Assembly: GCF_002234535.1 (NCBI RefSeq)
Contig: NZ_CP022521.1
Span: 558,001 to 622,000 of the forward strand
Direction of reading: 5' to 3'
Length of the DNA stretch: 64,000 bases
Source: Actinoalloteichus hoggarensis
GTDB lineage: Bacteria; Actinomycetota; Actinomycetes; Mycobacteriales; Pseudonocardiaceae
A program made the translations under genes and the position numbers. Below the pieces are notes generated by a model. That model did not search any database. It was not told the origin of the DNA and saw only the letters and a program-made list of their open reading frames with translations. The first letter of the stretch is position 1. The number at the start of each line of letters is the position of its first letter. Below, one piece after another: positions 44,276 to 60,387 of this stretch.

Positions 44276-45403
44276 CTAGCCGCAGTCCTCCGACTGGTGA
44301 TCGGTGATGAGCCATGACCGGGTGTCGTCCTGGTACGTCAGCTCGAAGATCCCCAGGGGCGGTCCGCCCGCGATGGTCATCTCACAGGAGCTGATGATCG
44401 CGACGCCGTCGGTGGAGCTGTTCGCCGAGTCGGGGAAGCCGGGACTGCGGTAGCTCGTCTCGACGTCCTCCCCGAGCGTCCGCACCGCCGACGCACAGTC
44501 GGGGGCGCCGAACGCGGTGGCGAAGGCCGCCGCGGCCTCGGCGGAGAAGAGGGCACAGCCCTGGGAGGCTGGCCCGAAGACCACGTGGGTGTGCAGCAGC
44601 CGGACGGTCTCCGACGGCCTGCCGGTGACCGTGGGATCGGCGGCCGACTCCGACTCCGACTCCGAGGGCGGCGCCTGGGCGCAGTCCTCCTCGATCGTGT
44701 AGCCCGTGACCTGCCAGCCGCCGTCGGAATGCCGGGCCAGCGCGAACGTGCCGAGCGACGGCCCGCCCCGGACGGTCATCGAGCGGCACGAGCTGATCTC
44801 CTTGGTGTCGCCGTCGACCCGGCCGACGCCGGAGCCGAACTGCGGGCTCGCGTACTGCTCGGGATCGGTGACCTCGGCCGCCAGTCCCCTGACGGCGGCC
44901 GTGCAGTCCTCGGCGCCGTGCGCCTCGGCGAACTCGGCGGCGGCCGAGGCGGTGAACAGCGTGCAGGGGCGTCGATCGCCCGTCTCGTGATGCCCGATGT
45001 AGTGGTAGACGGTGCGGACGGTCTCCCGAGGGTTGTCGGGTCGGACGCTCCCGCCGGTGCCGAATCCGGGGCTCTGGGCATTGGGGCCGCTCGCGGACCC
45101 CCCGCCGCCGAACATGCACTGCTGCACCAGCAGGGCGACGACCACCAGGATCGCGAACATGACGAGCCTGCGGACGAACCTCCTCCGCAGCATGCGCCGC
45201 CACAGCGGGACGGCCTTCTCCGGCGGCTTCTCCTCGTTCTGCGCGGCCTGGAAGCGCTGATACTCCTGGAAGCGGCGGAAGTCCTCGAACTCACGCCGTT
45301 GCACCGCGTCGAGCTGGTCAGGACTCGGCGCCGAGCCTGCGGGCAGCGCGGCGTTGCTCGGAGGTGCCTCATCGGAGTCGTCGGGGCGTCGCAGATCGGC
45401 CAC
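44276..45403 (-). CDS. Single-pass membrane protein with two tandem extracytoplasmic domains
   Basis: A 375-residue protein. A cytoplasmic, charged segment (residues 1-105) precedes one helix (LVMFAILVVVALLVQQCMFG). Outside, two related domains of about 110 residues follow. Both start with ETVR and both contain an early Cys with Leu-Phe then an Ala-rich helix (CTLFTASAAAEFA; CALFSAEAAAAFA). Both share DC-AVR, SSC and GGP-LG-F elements, and both end in EDC. The duplication suggests NTF2-like domains held by disulfides (inference). GTG 45403 has GGGAGC upstream; the longer frame upstream is not protein-like. It is inserted between rplA and rplJ and runs against them. Function unknown. Confidence 0.78.
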   Translation of the reverse strand: MADLRRPDDSDEAPPSNAALPAGSAPSPDQLDAVQRREFEDFRRFQEYQRFQAAQNEEKPPEKAVPLWRRMLRRRFVRRLVMFAILVVVALLVQQCMFGGGGSASGPNAQSPGFGTGGSVRPDNPRETVRTVYHYIGHHETGDRRPCTLFTASAAAEFAEAHGAEDCTAAVRGLAAEVTDPEQYASPQFGSGVGRVDGDTKEISSCRSMTVRGGPSLGTFALARHSDGGWQVTGYTIEEDCAQAPPSESESESAADPTVTGRPSETVRLLHTHVVFGPASQGCALFSAEAAAAFATAFGAPDCASAVRTLGEDVETSYRSPGFPDSANSSTDGVAIISSCEMTIAGGPPLGIFELTYQDDTRSWLITDHQSEDCG

Positions 45404-45730
45404 GCTCCCATCATGCCGTGCGTGATCGGGTGCAGGTAGTGACCTGCTCGGGCCGAGGCTCGTCGCGCGCGAGTGTTCCGGCGCCGGCTGCCCGGGGTCG
45501 TGCGGTCGGGCGGCGCCGAGCAGGCCGCGGGCGGCGGGGCGCCCCACGGACCTCGGCAGGGGGTGTGGGCGTGGCCTCCGAGTAGGCGTGGCCGGCGGCC
45601 GGGCCGCCGCGCGCGACGCCGACGGGGCGACGGCCGTGCGACGCTGGACCCGGAGGGCCGCACCGACGAACCCGGCGCCGGGAGGGCCTGCTCCGGCCTC
45701 GCCGCGTCGTGCGCTATCCTTGACGCCAGT

Positions 45731-45824
45731 TCTACCGAAGACCGCTGGTTTCGTGGCCGCAGGCGACTGCGCCACGACGAAGGCCCGTCGAAGACGGTCG
45801 GCCCGCGCAGGAGGAACGAGGCTT
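45731..45824 (+). ncRNA. L10 leader upstream of rplJ
   Basis: The leader carries TCTACCGAAGACCGCTGGTT at its 5' end and GCGCAGGAGGAACGAGGC at its 3' end. Both resemble the conserved parts of the actinobacterial L10 leader, which binds the L10-L12 complex and represses rplJL translation. A TATCCT box at 45715-45720 is a plausible -10 just upstream. Confidence 0.65.
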
Positions 45825-45984
45825 TCACGTGTCAGCCCGTCAGCGGCTGCCGTCTCCACGCCCCGTGCCGTCCAGCGCCGGGGCGTTCGTCTTCTCTACC
45901 GGGTCTCTCGCTTCGGAATCAGCAGACCCGAGCACCTGTCGTCCGGCGCGCCGGACGACATTCGATGCGCAGAGAGGAGGCGAC

Positions 45985-46545
45985 ATGGCCAAGTCCGACA
46001 AGGTCGACGCGGTCACCGAGATCTCGGACCGGTTCCGTTCCGCCTCGGCGGCGGTGATCACCGAGTACCGCGGGCTCTCCATGGCACAGCTCAACGAGCT
46101 GCGCCGTGCACTGGGCCAGGGCGCCACGTACCGGGTCGCGAAGAACACGTTGGCCAAGCGTGCCGCGGTGGACGCCGGAGTGGACGGTCTCGGCGACCTG
46201 TTCACCGGTCCGACCGCCATCGCCTTCGTCGACGGCGAGCCCGTCGACGCTGCCAAGGCCCTGCGTGACTTCGCGAAGGACAACAAGGCGCTCGTCATCA
46301 AGGGCGGGTACATGGACGGCCGCGCGCTGTCCGTGGACGAGGTCAACCAGATCGCTGACCTCGACTCCCGTGAGGTGCTGCTGGCCAAGATGGCGGGTGC
46401 GCTGAAGGCGAACCTGTCCAAGGCCGCCGCCACCTTCGCGGCACCGGCCACCAAGGCGGCGAGGCTCTTCGTCGCCCTGGAAGAGAAGAAGCCGGCAGGC
46501 GAGGCCCCGGCGGCCGAGGCCGCCGACGCTCCGGCCGAAGCCTGA
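45985..46545 (+). CDS. rplJ: 50S ribosomal protein L10
   Basis: L10 (186 residues) is the base of the ribosomal stalk and holds the L7/L12 dimers. The start [17 protein letters not shown], then [19 protein letters not shown] and [15 protein letters not shown], are typical. The Ala/Glu-rich tail ([14 protein letters not shown]) is common in actinobacteria. ATG 45985 has AGAGAGGAGG upstream, so the longer frame from 45829 is rejected. It is followed by rplL in one operon, probably autoregulated through the leader. Confidence 0.96.
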   Translation: MAKSDKVDAVTEISDRFRSASAAVITEYRGLSMAQLNELRRALGQGATYRVAKNTLAKRAAVDAGVDGLGDLFTGPTAIAFVDGEPVDAAKALRDFAKDNKALVIKGGYMDGRALSVDEVNQIADLDSREVLLAKMAGALKANLSKAAATFAAPATKAARLFVALEEKKPAGEAPAAEAADAPAEA

Positions 46546-46616
46546 GCACCCACCCATACCACCAGCCCGTCCGGTAGCCGAACACCGGCCGGGTGAGCGA
46601 GAAAGGAACCGCCACC

Positions 46617-47003
46617 ATGGCGAAGCTGTCCAACGCAGAGCTGCTCGACCAGTTCAAGGAGATGACCCTTCTCGAGCTCTCCGGGTTCCTGAAGGAGTTC
46701 GAGGAGACCTTCGACGTCACGGCCGCCGCGCCTGCCGCCGTGGTCGCCGCGGGCCCGGCCGCCGCCACTGCCGAGGCCGCCGAGGAGCAGAGCGAGTTCG
46801 ACGTGGTCATCGAGGCCGCGGGCGACAAGAAGATCCAGGTCATCAAGGTCGTGCGTGAGCTCGTCAGCGGCCTGGGCCTGAAGGAGGCCAAGGAGCTCGT
46901 CGAGAGCGCGCCGAAGGCCGTCCTCGAGGCCGTCGCCAAGGACGCCGCCGACTCCGCCAAGGAGAAGCTCGAGGCCGCGGGCGCCAAGGTCACCGTCAAG
47001 TGA
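46617..47003 (+). CDS. rplL: 50S ribosomal protein L7/L12
   Basis: L7/L12 of 128 residues. The N-terminal dimer domain ([20 protein letters not shown]) is followed by an Ala-rich hinge and the C-terminal factor-binding domain with [20 protein letters not shown] and [11 protein letters not shown]. It contacts elongation and initiation factors. ATG 46617 is selected; GAAAGGAACC lies upstream. A strong hairpin follows. Confidence 0.97.
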   Translation: MAKLSNAELLDQFKEMTLLELSGFLKEFEETFDVTAAAPAAVVAAGPAAATAEAAEEQSEFDVVIEAAGDKKIQVIKVVRELVSGLGLKEAKELVESAPKAVLEAVAKDAADSAKEKLEAAGAKVTVK

Positions 47004-47027
47004 CCTGATCGCTGATGCGACACCGCG

Positions 47028-47066
47028 TGTCGGGGGGTGGCTTCCAGTGGGAACCACCCCCCGACA
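47028..47066 (+). terminator. Terminator/attenuator after rplL
   Basis: TGTCGGGGGGTGG pairs with CCACCCCCCGACA (13 pairs). The loop contains TTCC-AGT-GGGAA, which can add pairs. It starts 25 bases after rplL and separates rplJL from rpoBC. Confidence 0.85.
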
Positions 47067-47227
47067 TGTGTCCACCACCGAGTCGACCGGCCGCCCTCCG
47101 ACGGACGATGGTGACACCAGGTGACGGTCTGCTGGGCCACGCGAGTGATCGGCGCGTGCCGTCTTGACTCGAGCGCGGACCGGAGTCACCCTGTTGTCAT
47201 GCGAGTGGCGATACTGCCGTTGCCACT

Positions 47228-47256
47228 CGACAGTCGCCGGGATTGCGGCTAGACTG
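47228..47256 (+). promoter_or_regulatory. Promoter of rpoBC
   Basis: TCGACA at 47228-47233 and TAGACT at 47251-47256 are spaced by exactly 17 bases, a good actinobacterial sigma-A promoter about 140 bases before rpoB. A TTGACA at 47327-47332 with TAGCGC 18 bases later may be a second, weaker promoter. Confidence 0.6.
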
Positions 47257-47393
47257 GCTCTTTGCGCTGCCCACTTTCCGCCTGCCCTCTGTCGGGGCGT
47301 AGGATGCTGGGCACCACTGCACCCTTGACAGCTGTGTTAGTCGGCTGCTAGCGCCGCTGCTTAGCCAGCTACCAGTCCCTGGAAGGACGCATC

Positions 47394-50888
<3,495 letters not shown>

Positions 50889-51005
50889 CCTCGCTGACGT
50901 CGGGCGGGGATCGATCCGGGCAACCGGATCGGTGTCCGCCCGACCTGGCCCTGCCCCACAGGTCCGTCAAGGATCTGAACCAACTATCAGGGGAGAAGAA
51001 CCGGC

Positions 51006-54917
<3,912 letters not shown>

Positions 54918-54942
54918 GGTAGAAGAGCTTCATCCGCTTGAT

Positions 54943-54978
54943 CCGACGGCCCCGGGGCGACCGCCTCGGGGCCGTCGG
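54943..54978 (+). terminator. Terminator after rpoC
   Basis: CCGACGGCCCCG pairs with CGGGGCCGTCGG (12 pairs, 12-base loop) starting 26 bases after the rpoC stop. Confidence 0.85.
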
Positions 54979-55306
54979 CGTGTCCGCCGATCGTCCGGCC
55001 TGCCTGCTGAACCGGGGTGAGCAACCCGGCGGGCCGGTTCACCGGAACGATCGCCGATCCGAACAGCCCGGGGACGTCGGACCGCCGGCCCTGCGGTGGG
55101 CGATCGGCGGATGGTCTCGCGGGCCGCCAAGGACCCCGACGGTGCCCTTCACGCAGGCCTGTGCCCCGCGGCGGCGACGGATGCGGGCGACCCCGCCGGA
55201 ATCGTCCGGCATCGTCGAGGCCGGTGCGACTGATCTTGCTTGAATACGAGCGCGGACCGGAGAAGATTAGGTCGTCAGTTCACTCGTCAAGAAAGAGGCG
55301 ACTCCG
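54979..55306. other. Region between the rpoC terminator and the HTH gene
   Basis: About 330 bases with no credible gene. The last 80 bases are AT-richer (GAAGATTAGGTCGTCAGTTC) and probably hold the HTH gene promoter and ribosome site AGAAAGAGG. Confidence 0.45.
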
Positions 55307-56167
55307 ATGGCGAAGGTCACGCCAACCGCAAAGAAGCTGTTGCTCGGCCGCGAGATCGCCTACCTGCGAGATCGCGCGGGGCTGTCCCAGAGCGAAGCCG
55401 CCGCGTTGATCGAGAAGCGCCAGAGTCAGTTCACCGCCCTGGAGTCCGGCCAGGCGAGTATCACCCCCGGCGACCTGCGGCTGCTGCTCGACGGTCTGGG
55501 CGTCACCGAGGAGCAGCACATCAGCGCCCTGCTGGAGTTACGCCGGGGCAATCATCAGCGGGGAAGATGGACCGGCATTCGCAGTCTCTACAACGAGGAC
55601 TTCCGGACCCTGGTCGACCTCGAGGAGCACTGCGATCTGATCCGCACCGTCGAGTGCGAGGTGCCGCCAGGACTGTTGCAGTGCGAGGCGTTCACCAGGG
55701 CGCTCTACTCCTATGCGCACACCGGGCCTGATCTCGACGACCGCGTGCAGGCCCGGCTCGCCAGACAGGCGATCTATCACAAGGCCGACCCGCCGCAGGC
55801 GGCGTTCGTGATCTCCGAGTCGGCCTTGCGGCGACAGTACGGCCCGCCGGAGGTCATGCGGGAGCAGATCGACTACATGATCGGCCTGTCCACGCTGCCC
55901 AACGTCCGTCTCCAGGTGCTTCCCTTCAAGACCAGGGTGCAGAGCGCGTCCATCAGGGACGGCTTCGTGCTCCTGCGCATCCCGTCGCCGGGCGTCGCCG
56001 GCCCGTTGGAGTTCGCCTACACCGAGAACGAGGCCGAACTGCGGTACCTGGACGACAAGCGGACGGTGGCCATATTGGACACGGCCTGGGCCCGATTGGC
56101 CGGCGCGGCACTGAGCTTCGAGGACTCACGCGGATTTCTGCGGGCGGTGGCCGATGAGTACTGTTGA
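55307..56167 (+). CDS. XRE-family HTH regulator with DUF5753 domain
   Basis: A 286-residue regulator. The N-terminal Cro/CI HTH is LGREIAYLRDRAGLSQSEAA with KRQSQFTALESGQASITPGD. The remaining about 190 residues match DUF5753, with TVECEVPPGLLQCEAFTRAL and DYMIGLSTLPNVRLQVLPF. Such proteins, common in Streptomyces and relatives, regulate development or antibiotic genes and are paired with DUF397 genes; some pairs are called Scr1/Scr2. The end overlaps the DUF397 start by 14 bases, so the two are coupled. AAAGAGG precedes the ATG. Confidence 0.93.
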   Translation: MAKVTPTAKKLLLGREIAYLRDRAGLSQSEAAALIEKRQSQFTALESGQASITPGDLRLLLDGLGVTEEQHISALLELRRGNHQRGRWTGIRSLYNEDFRTLVDLEEHCDLIRTVECEVPPGLLQCEAFTRALYSYAHTGPDLDDRVQARLARQAIYHKADPPQAAFVISESALRRQYGPPEVMREQIDYMIGLSTLPNVRLQVLPFKTRVQSASIRDGFVLLRIPSPGVAGPLEFAYTENEAELRYLDDKRTVAILDTAWARLAGAALSFEDSRGFLRAVADEYC

Positions 56168-56423
56168 GAGGCCGTCAACCATGACCAGCTATGGAGCCCA
56201 GGACATGAAAGCCAAGCCGACTGAGTTCTCTCGGTTCGACTTCCGTACGTCCAGTTACAGCGGCGAGAACGGCAATAACTGTGTCGAGGTCGCGCGGCTG
56301 ACCGATGTGGTCGGTCTGCGTGACAGCAAGGTCGAGTTCGGCTCCTCGCACGACGTGGTGCTTCGGGTGTCGCCGTCGACCTTCGCAGGCCTGCTGACCG
56401 CAGTGAAGGACGGGCGGTTCTAG
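56154..56423 (+). CDS. DUF397 protein (partner of HTH-DUF5753)
   Basis: An 89-residue DUF397 protein. RFDFRTSSYSGENGNNCVEVA is the hallmark, with VVGLRDSKV and a C-terminal SPSTFAGLLTAVKDGRF. ATG 56154 overlaps the regulator gene; ATG 56181 is an alternative without the overlap. DUF397 proteins are thought to modulate the HTH partner. No enzymatic motif is seen. Confidence 0.93.
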   Translation: MSTVERPSTMTSYGAQDMKAKPTEFSRFDFRTSSYSGENGNNCVEVARLTDVVGLRDSKVEFGSSHDVVLRVSPSTFAGLLTAVKDGRF

Positions 56424-56849
56424 TCGCCAGTCGCCTATCGGGCGGGCCCGCGCAGCGCCGCGCGGAGTCCCCGGTCATCGTCGGTTCTCGGTCCTCCTCG
56501 GTCATCGGCTCGCGGCGGTCATCGAGCACGCGCCCCCTCTGTCGAACACGGGCCGGACGGCGTCGAGCTCGGCGGGTCGTCGGACGCCTGCCGACTCCGT
56601 CGGGGCGTGGCTGCCGCACACGGCGCCGCCTGCCTGAGCCTCGCTCTCGTGCCGTCGAGCGGGGGAGCAGCAGGGCGCCGGGGTTCCCGGCGTCCCCGAG
56701 CGGATCGCCGGGGCACATCGCGCCCGTGGGGGAGGTCTGGGCCGCCGTGTTCGGCGGTAGCGACGGCGTCGGTGCCGGCGGTCGCCCGGTTCCCGGTCTC
56801 GGCTTCGGCGCGATGTCTCCGCTGGTCGGCGTGCGGATACGGGCGGTTT
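56424..56849. other. Non-coding region upstream of the two-component operon
   Basis: About 430 bases, GC-rich, with only Arg-rich frames. The regulatory part is the paired palindrome that follows. Confidence 0.45.
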
Positions 56850-56885
56850 ATGACAGTTGTCAGCAATGCCTATGACAACTGTCAT
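56850..56885. promoter_or_regulatory. Paired palindromic operator upstream of the sensor kinase
   Basis: ATGACAGTTGTCA at 56850-56862 and TGACAACTGTCAT at 56873-56885 form a perfect 13-base inverted repeat with a 10-base spacer. Each arm is itself a TGACA-NN-TGTCA palindrome, with centres about 22 bases apart (two helix turns). It lies 53 bases before the kinase start, an ideal place for autoregulation. Confidence 0.75.
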
Positions 56886-56937
56886 GAGTTCCGGTCGCGC
56901 GCCGCTGAGGCGACGAACGGCTCATTACGGTGAGTTC

Positions 56938-58116
56938 ATGACCGTGACTCCGCCGATCGAGGTGCTGCGCCGCCGCACCGCGGTCACCATCGCCGGCTCC
57001 GCCGTCACGGCCGCCATGCTGCCCGTGGTGCTGATCCTCTCCCATGGCGCGACCGGCCCTGCGGACGTCGTGCTCATCCTGGGTTCCGTCGCGTTCATGC
57101 CGCTGCACTGGTACTGCCTGCGGTCGGGCCTGCGCTCCCCCGCCACGCCGGTGACGCGACGGGTGACGGTGCCGTTGCTGGCGCTCTCCGTGCTCCTCGC
57201 GCTGCTGGGCAGCGCGCAGTCCGCCGTCGGCTGGCTGTGGTTCGTCGTCATCGGATTCGCGGTGGCCGATCTGTCGATCGGCCGACCCATCGGCGTCGTC
57301 CGGGTCTTCGTCGTCGTCGCAGGTTGTCTGGCCGGGATGAGCGCCGTGCTCGTCGCCTGGCAGCAGGCTCCGGCCGATGCCGGTCGGCTCGCCCTCGTCG
57401 GCGGACTGGTGCTCTTCCTGGTGGGCGGGATGGTCTACAGCGAGCCCAGTTCGCTGAGCAGCTGGCGTTCGATGATGGAACTGGACACCGCGCGTCGTCA
57501 TTCGACGGAGATCGGCGCGCAACGCGAGCGGCTGCGTCTCTCGGAGGATCTGCACGACATGCTGGGCCACACCCTGGAGGTGGTGGCGCTCAAGGCCGAA
57601 CTGGCCACCAGGCTGGGGTCGGCGGACCCGGAGCGCGCGAGAACGGAGATGGCCGAGGTGCAGCGCCTGGCCAGAGACTCGTTGCAGGAGGTGCGGGAAC
57701 TGGTCCGGGAACGGCAGGAGACGGATCTGGTCGTGGAACTCCGCAGCGTCGTCGCCCTGCTGGATGCGGCGGGCATCACGTGTGACGTCCAGGGAGATCC
57801 CGCCGACTTCGATCAGCTGACGCGCAGGCTCTTCGGCCGGGTCCTGCGCGAGTCGACGACGAATCTGCTGCGTCATGCCGAACCCGCCCGCTGTCGGATC
57901 GAACTCGTCACGAATCGGAGGGACTCCTCGTTGACCGTCGTCAACGACGGAACGGTCGACCACTCCGATGGGAGGCCGGAAGGCACGGGGCTGGCCGGGC
58001 TCGCCAGGCGACTGGCCGAGCACGGCGGCACGGTGTCGGCCGGACCGGGGCCAGGGCCTGGCACATTCCAGGTGGCGGCGTCGCTGCCCGCGGCCTCCCT
58101 GCGCGGTGCGCGGTGA
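56938..58116 (+). CDS. NarL-type sensor histidine kinase
   Basis: About 392 residues. Five to six N-terminal helices form the membrane sensor. The HisKA_3 phosphoacceptor box is SEDLHDMLGHTLEVVALKAE (His near 205). The HATPase part is reduced but has an N-like box (VLRESTTNLLRHA) and GTGLAGLARRLAEHGG. ATG 56938 follows GGTGAG. It overlaps the response regulator by GTGA. The paired palindrome lies just upstream. The stimulus is unknown. Confidence 0.92.
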   Translation: MTVTPPIEVLRRRTAVTIAGSAVTAAMLPVVLILSHGATGPADVVLILGSVAFMPLHWYCLRSGLRSPATPVTRRVTVPLLALSVLLALLGSAQSAVGWLWFVVIGFAVADLSIGRPIGVVRVFVVVAGCLAGMSAVLVAWQQAPADAGRLALVGGLVLFLVGGMVYSEPSSLSSWRSMMELDTARRHSTEIGAQRERLRLSEDLHDMLGHTLEVVALKAELATRLGSADPERARTEMAEVQRLARDSLQEVRELVRERQETDLVVELRSVVALLDAAGITCDVQGDPADFDQLTRRLFGRVLRESTTNLLRHAEPARCRIELVTNRRDSSLTVVNDGTVDHSDGRPEGTGLAGLARRLAEHGGTVSAGPGPGPGTFQVAASLPAASLRGAR

Positions 58117-58718
58117 TCCGCGTGATGCTGGTCGACGACGAGCGGCTGACCCGAGACGCGGTGGCGGCGCTGCTCGCGCTGGAACCGGATCTCGACGTGG
58201 TCGGCCAGGCGGCGGACGGCGAGGAGGCCGTGCGGCTGGCCTTGGAGCTGGTTCCGGACATCGTGGTGCTGGACGTCGAGATGCCCGGACTCCAGGGCCC
58301 GGAAGTGGTCGAACGCATCATGGCGTCGGCCGAGGGCATCCGATGCGTGATCCTCACCCGGCATGCCCGTCCGGGAGTGCTACGGCGGGCCCTCGCCGCC
58401 GGGGCGCGGGGCTTCCTGCCGAAGAACGTGCCGGTCGCCGAACTGGCGGAGGCGATCCGACAGGTGCGTGCGGGCAGACGCCACGTCGACGAGTCGATGG
58501 CCGCCGACGCGCTGGCGGAATGGCCGTGCCCGCTGACCTGCCGCGAGCGCGAGATCCTGGCGATGGTCACCGACTCCCGCACCGCGGCCGACATCGCCCG
58601 GCTGGCCCACCTGTCCGCCGGGACGGTGCGCAACTACCTCTCCTCGGCGATGACCAAGCTCGCCGCGCGAACCCGGGCGGAAGCCGCACGCATCGCCCGA
58701 GATCACGGATGGATCTGA
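58113..58718 (+). CDS. NarL/LuxR-family response regulator
   Basis: A 201-residue regulator. The receiver has the acidic pair D8-D9 and phosphoacceptor D54 (IVVLDVEMPGLQGPEV); the conserved Thr and Lys follow (VILTRHARP, FLPKNVPV). The C-terminal LuxR HTH is LTCREREILAMVTDSRTAAD with SAGTVRNYLSSAMTKL. The GTG start overlaps the kinase stop by four bases, so they form one coupled operon. It is the obvious candidate to bind the upstream palindromes and perhaps the matching site near 26.5 kb (inference). Confidence 0.94.
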   Translation: MIRVMLVDDERLTRDAVAALLALEPDLDVVGQAADGEEAVRLALELVPDIVVLDVEMPGLQGPEVVERIMASAEGIRCVILTRHARPGVLRRALAAGARGFLPKNVPVAELAEAIRQVRAGRRHVDESMAADALAEWPCPLTCREREILAMVTDSRTAADIARLAHLSAGTVRNYLSSAMTKLAARTRAEAARIARDHGWI

Positions 58719-59099
58719 GTGATCGGCGGGCACGTCCGGTGTCTCGGTGCCGGGGTGGCCGCCGTCTCCGCCTGGTCGTGCAGGCCTGGGCCTCCCTCGA
58801 CGACGGCGGGCGCGGGCGGGGCACGCGGTGTCGCCCCTTCCGGCGACAGATCTCGCCGCTCGTGGCCGGTGCATGAAGCGTGATCTCGCGTGGGTGCACG
58901 CCACTGCCTGCGACACGCCGTCGCGGGAGCACGAGGTGGGCTGGTCGGCGACGCGACGGCGGGACGGTGACGGCAGGTCTGCGTCGGCGGGACGGCGTGT
59001 GGCGGGCGAGGGCGTGGCGGCCGGTTCCGCGGCGAGGCGAGTGCCGATGCCGGGAGGCGGCGTCCGGCCGGGGCTCGTCGGGGCCGGCATGGTGAGGGA
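58719..59099. other. Non-coding region of about 380 bases
   Basis: No gene or clear hairpin was found between the response regulator and the small helical protein. Confidence 0.4.
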
Positions 59100-59342
59100 A
59101 TGAGTGAGCTGACCTTCGGCGAGGAAGCACAGAGCCTCATCTCGGCATACTCCGACCTGCTGGTGCAGGCGGGCGAGGCAGGGATCGAGGCCGAGTCCGA
59201 GCACGCCGAGCCCGATCGGCATGCGATGGTCGAGGCCATCGAGGTGGGGAACCGTCTCGTCGAGCTGCTGACCTCCCGAGCCGAGGAGTACCGGGAGTCG
59301 GTGGACGCGCTGCGGCGACGACTGGAGCGGTCCGCCGAGTGA
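59100..59342 (+). CDS. Small helical protein of unknown function (80 residues)
   Basis: An 80-residue acidic, almost entirely helical protein with a heptad-like C-terminal half (NRLVELLTSRAEEYRESVDA, then LRRRLERS). Normal codon bias and a GTGAGGGA ribosome site close to the ATG support it. No domain recognised; a coiled-coil partner protein is possible. Confidence 0.65.
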   Translation: MSELTFGEEAQSLISAYSDLLVQAGEAGIEAESEHAEPDRHAMVEAIEVGNRLVELLTSRAEEYRESVDALRRRLERSAE

Positions 59343-59779
59343 AGCCGTCCTCGGGGATCGCTGCGGGGGACGGGCCCGCGGTCCGCGTCCGTCCGCGGCA
59401 GCCGAGCATCCCGAGACGGAGACCGGCAGTTGCGAAGGGCACGACGCCACCCGGCTTCACCTGCGATGGTGCCGCCCCGGCTCGCCGGTTCCGCGGGGCA
59501 CGAACGACGGTTCGGCGGCGAGGACGTGGCGTCGTGCGCCATCGGACACGGGAGCCTGCGTCTGCTCCGAGGTACTCGTGTGCCGGGTTCGCCTGCCGAG
59601 ATGTCGACGTGCCGACGTGCCGTGGGGCCGACCTGCCGCGGGGCCGTGGGGTAGCGGGGTCTGCGGGCCGTGGGGCCGGGCGGCCACCGGGTCGGACGGT
59701 TGTCGGGCCGGCCGGCTGGCGAGTCGGGGTTCCGCCGTCGGGCGCTGCCGGCTCGAGCGGTCGCGGTGATCCGGCGGAC
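59343..59779. other. Non-coding region between convergent small genes
   Basis: About 440 bases. The stretch around 59600-59660 is rich in short G/C repeats (GCCGACGTGCCG, GCCGACCTGCCG). No gene seen. Confidence 0.45.
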
Positions 59780-60157
59780 TCAGCGTCGGTCCATACGATC
59801 CCGGAGCCGTTGCACGTGCTCCTCGACCGACCGCTGGTGTGCCGCGGAGGCCTCGCGGTCGGCGCGAACCAGCGCGAGGGCGGCCTCCGCGGACAGCTGG
59901 GCACACATCATCATGTCCAGGACGGCCTCCCGGCGGTCCTCGGTCTCGGCGGCGATGAGCATGGGCCGGAGGTGGTCCACCATCCGTTCCATGTCCCGAG
60001 CCGAGGCCACCAGCGCGTCGCGTGCCGCCGCCATCGCGGCACGGCCCCGATTGAGGTGGTCGAGGGCCTCATGGCGCCGTTCCGGGGGGAGCTGATCGAG
60101 GCTGGCCACCAGCTCGTCGGTCAGCTCGATGTTCCAGATGTCCTTCTCCGCGCTCAT
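59780..60157 (-). CDS. Helical protein of unknown function (125 residues)
   Basis: A 125-residue helical protein. It starts MSAEKDIWNIELTDELVASL and has a Met/Ala-rich middle and a polar coiled-coil end (HQRSVEEHVQRLRDRMDRR). There is no signal peptide or membrane segment. ATG 60157 is chosen because upstream residues to 60229 are not helical and contain unpaired Cys and Pro. It is divergent from the str operon promoter. Family not recognised. Confidence 0.7.
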   Translation of the reverse strand: MSAEKDIWNIELTDELVASLDQLPPERRHEALDHLNRGRAAMAAARDALVASARDMERMVDHLRPMLIAAETEDRREAVLDMMMCAQLSAEAALALVRADREASAAHQRSVEEHVQRLRDRMDRR

Positions 60158-60248
60158 CTGCTCAGACTGGCACGGACTCCTCAGACGCGCGTCCGAGTTC
60201 GGCGTAGGCTCCCCACACGTGCCTGACATCGGGTGTGGCGACCCCGTT

Positions 60249-60278
60249 TTGACCCGTCCCAGCGGGGACAGGTATCTT
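60249..60278 (+). promoter_or_regulatory. Promoter of the str operon
   Basis: TTGACC at 60249-60254 and TATCTT at 60273-60278 are 18 bases apart, a strong match, about 260 bases before rpsL. TATAGCCT at 60479-60486 may be a second -10 closer to the gene. Confidence 0.6.
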
Positions 60279-60387
60279 TGCTGCCTGGGCCCGACTTGTG
60301 TTGGGCTGGTCTGCGTGCCTGTGATCGTTGGCTCATCGCCTCCGTAACCACAGGACGGTGGAAGTCTTCCGGGTTGGCCGAGGGGTT

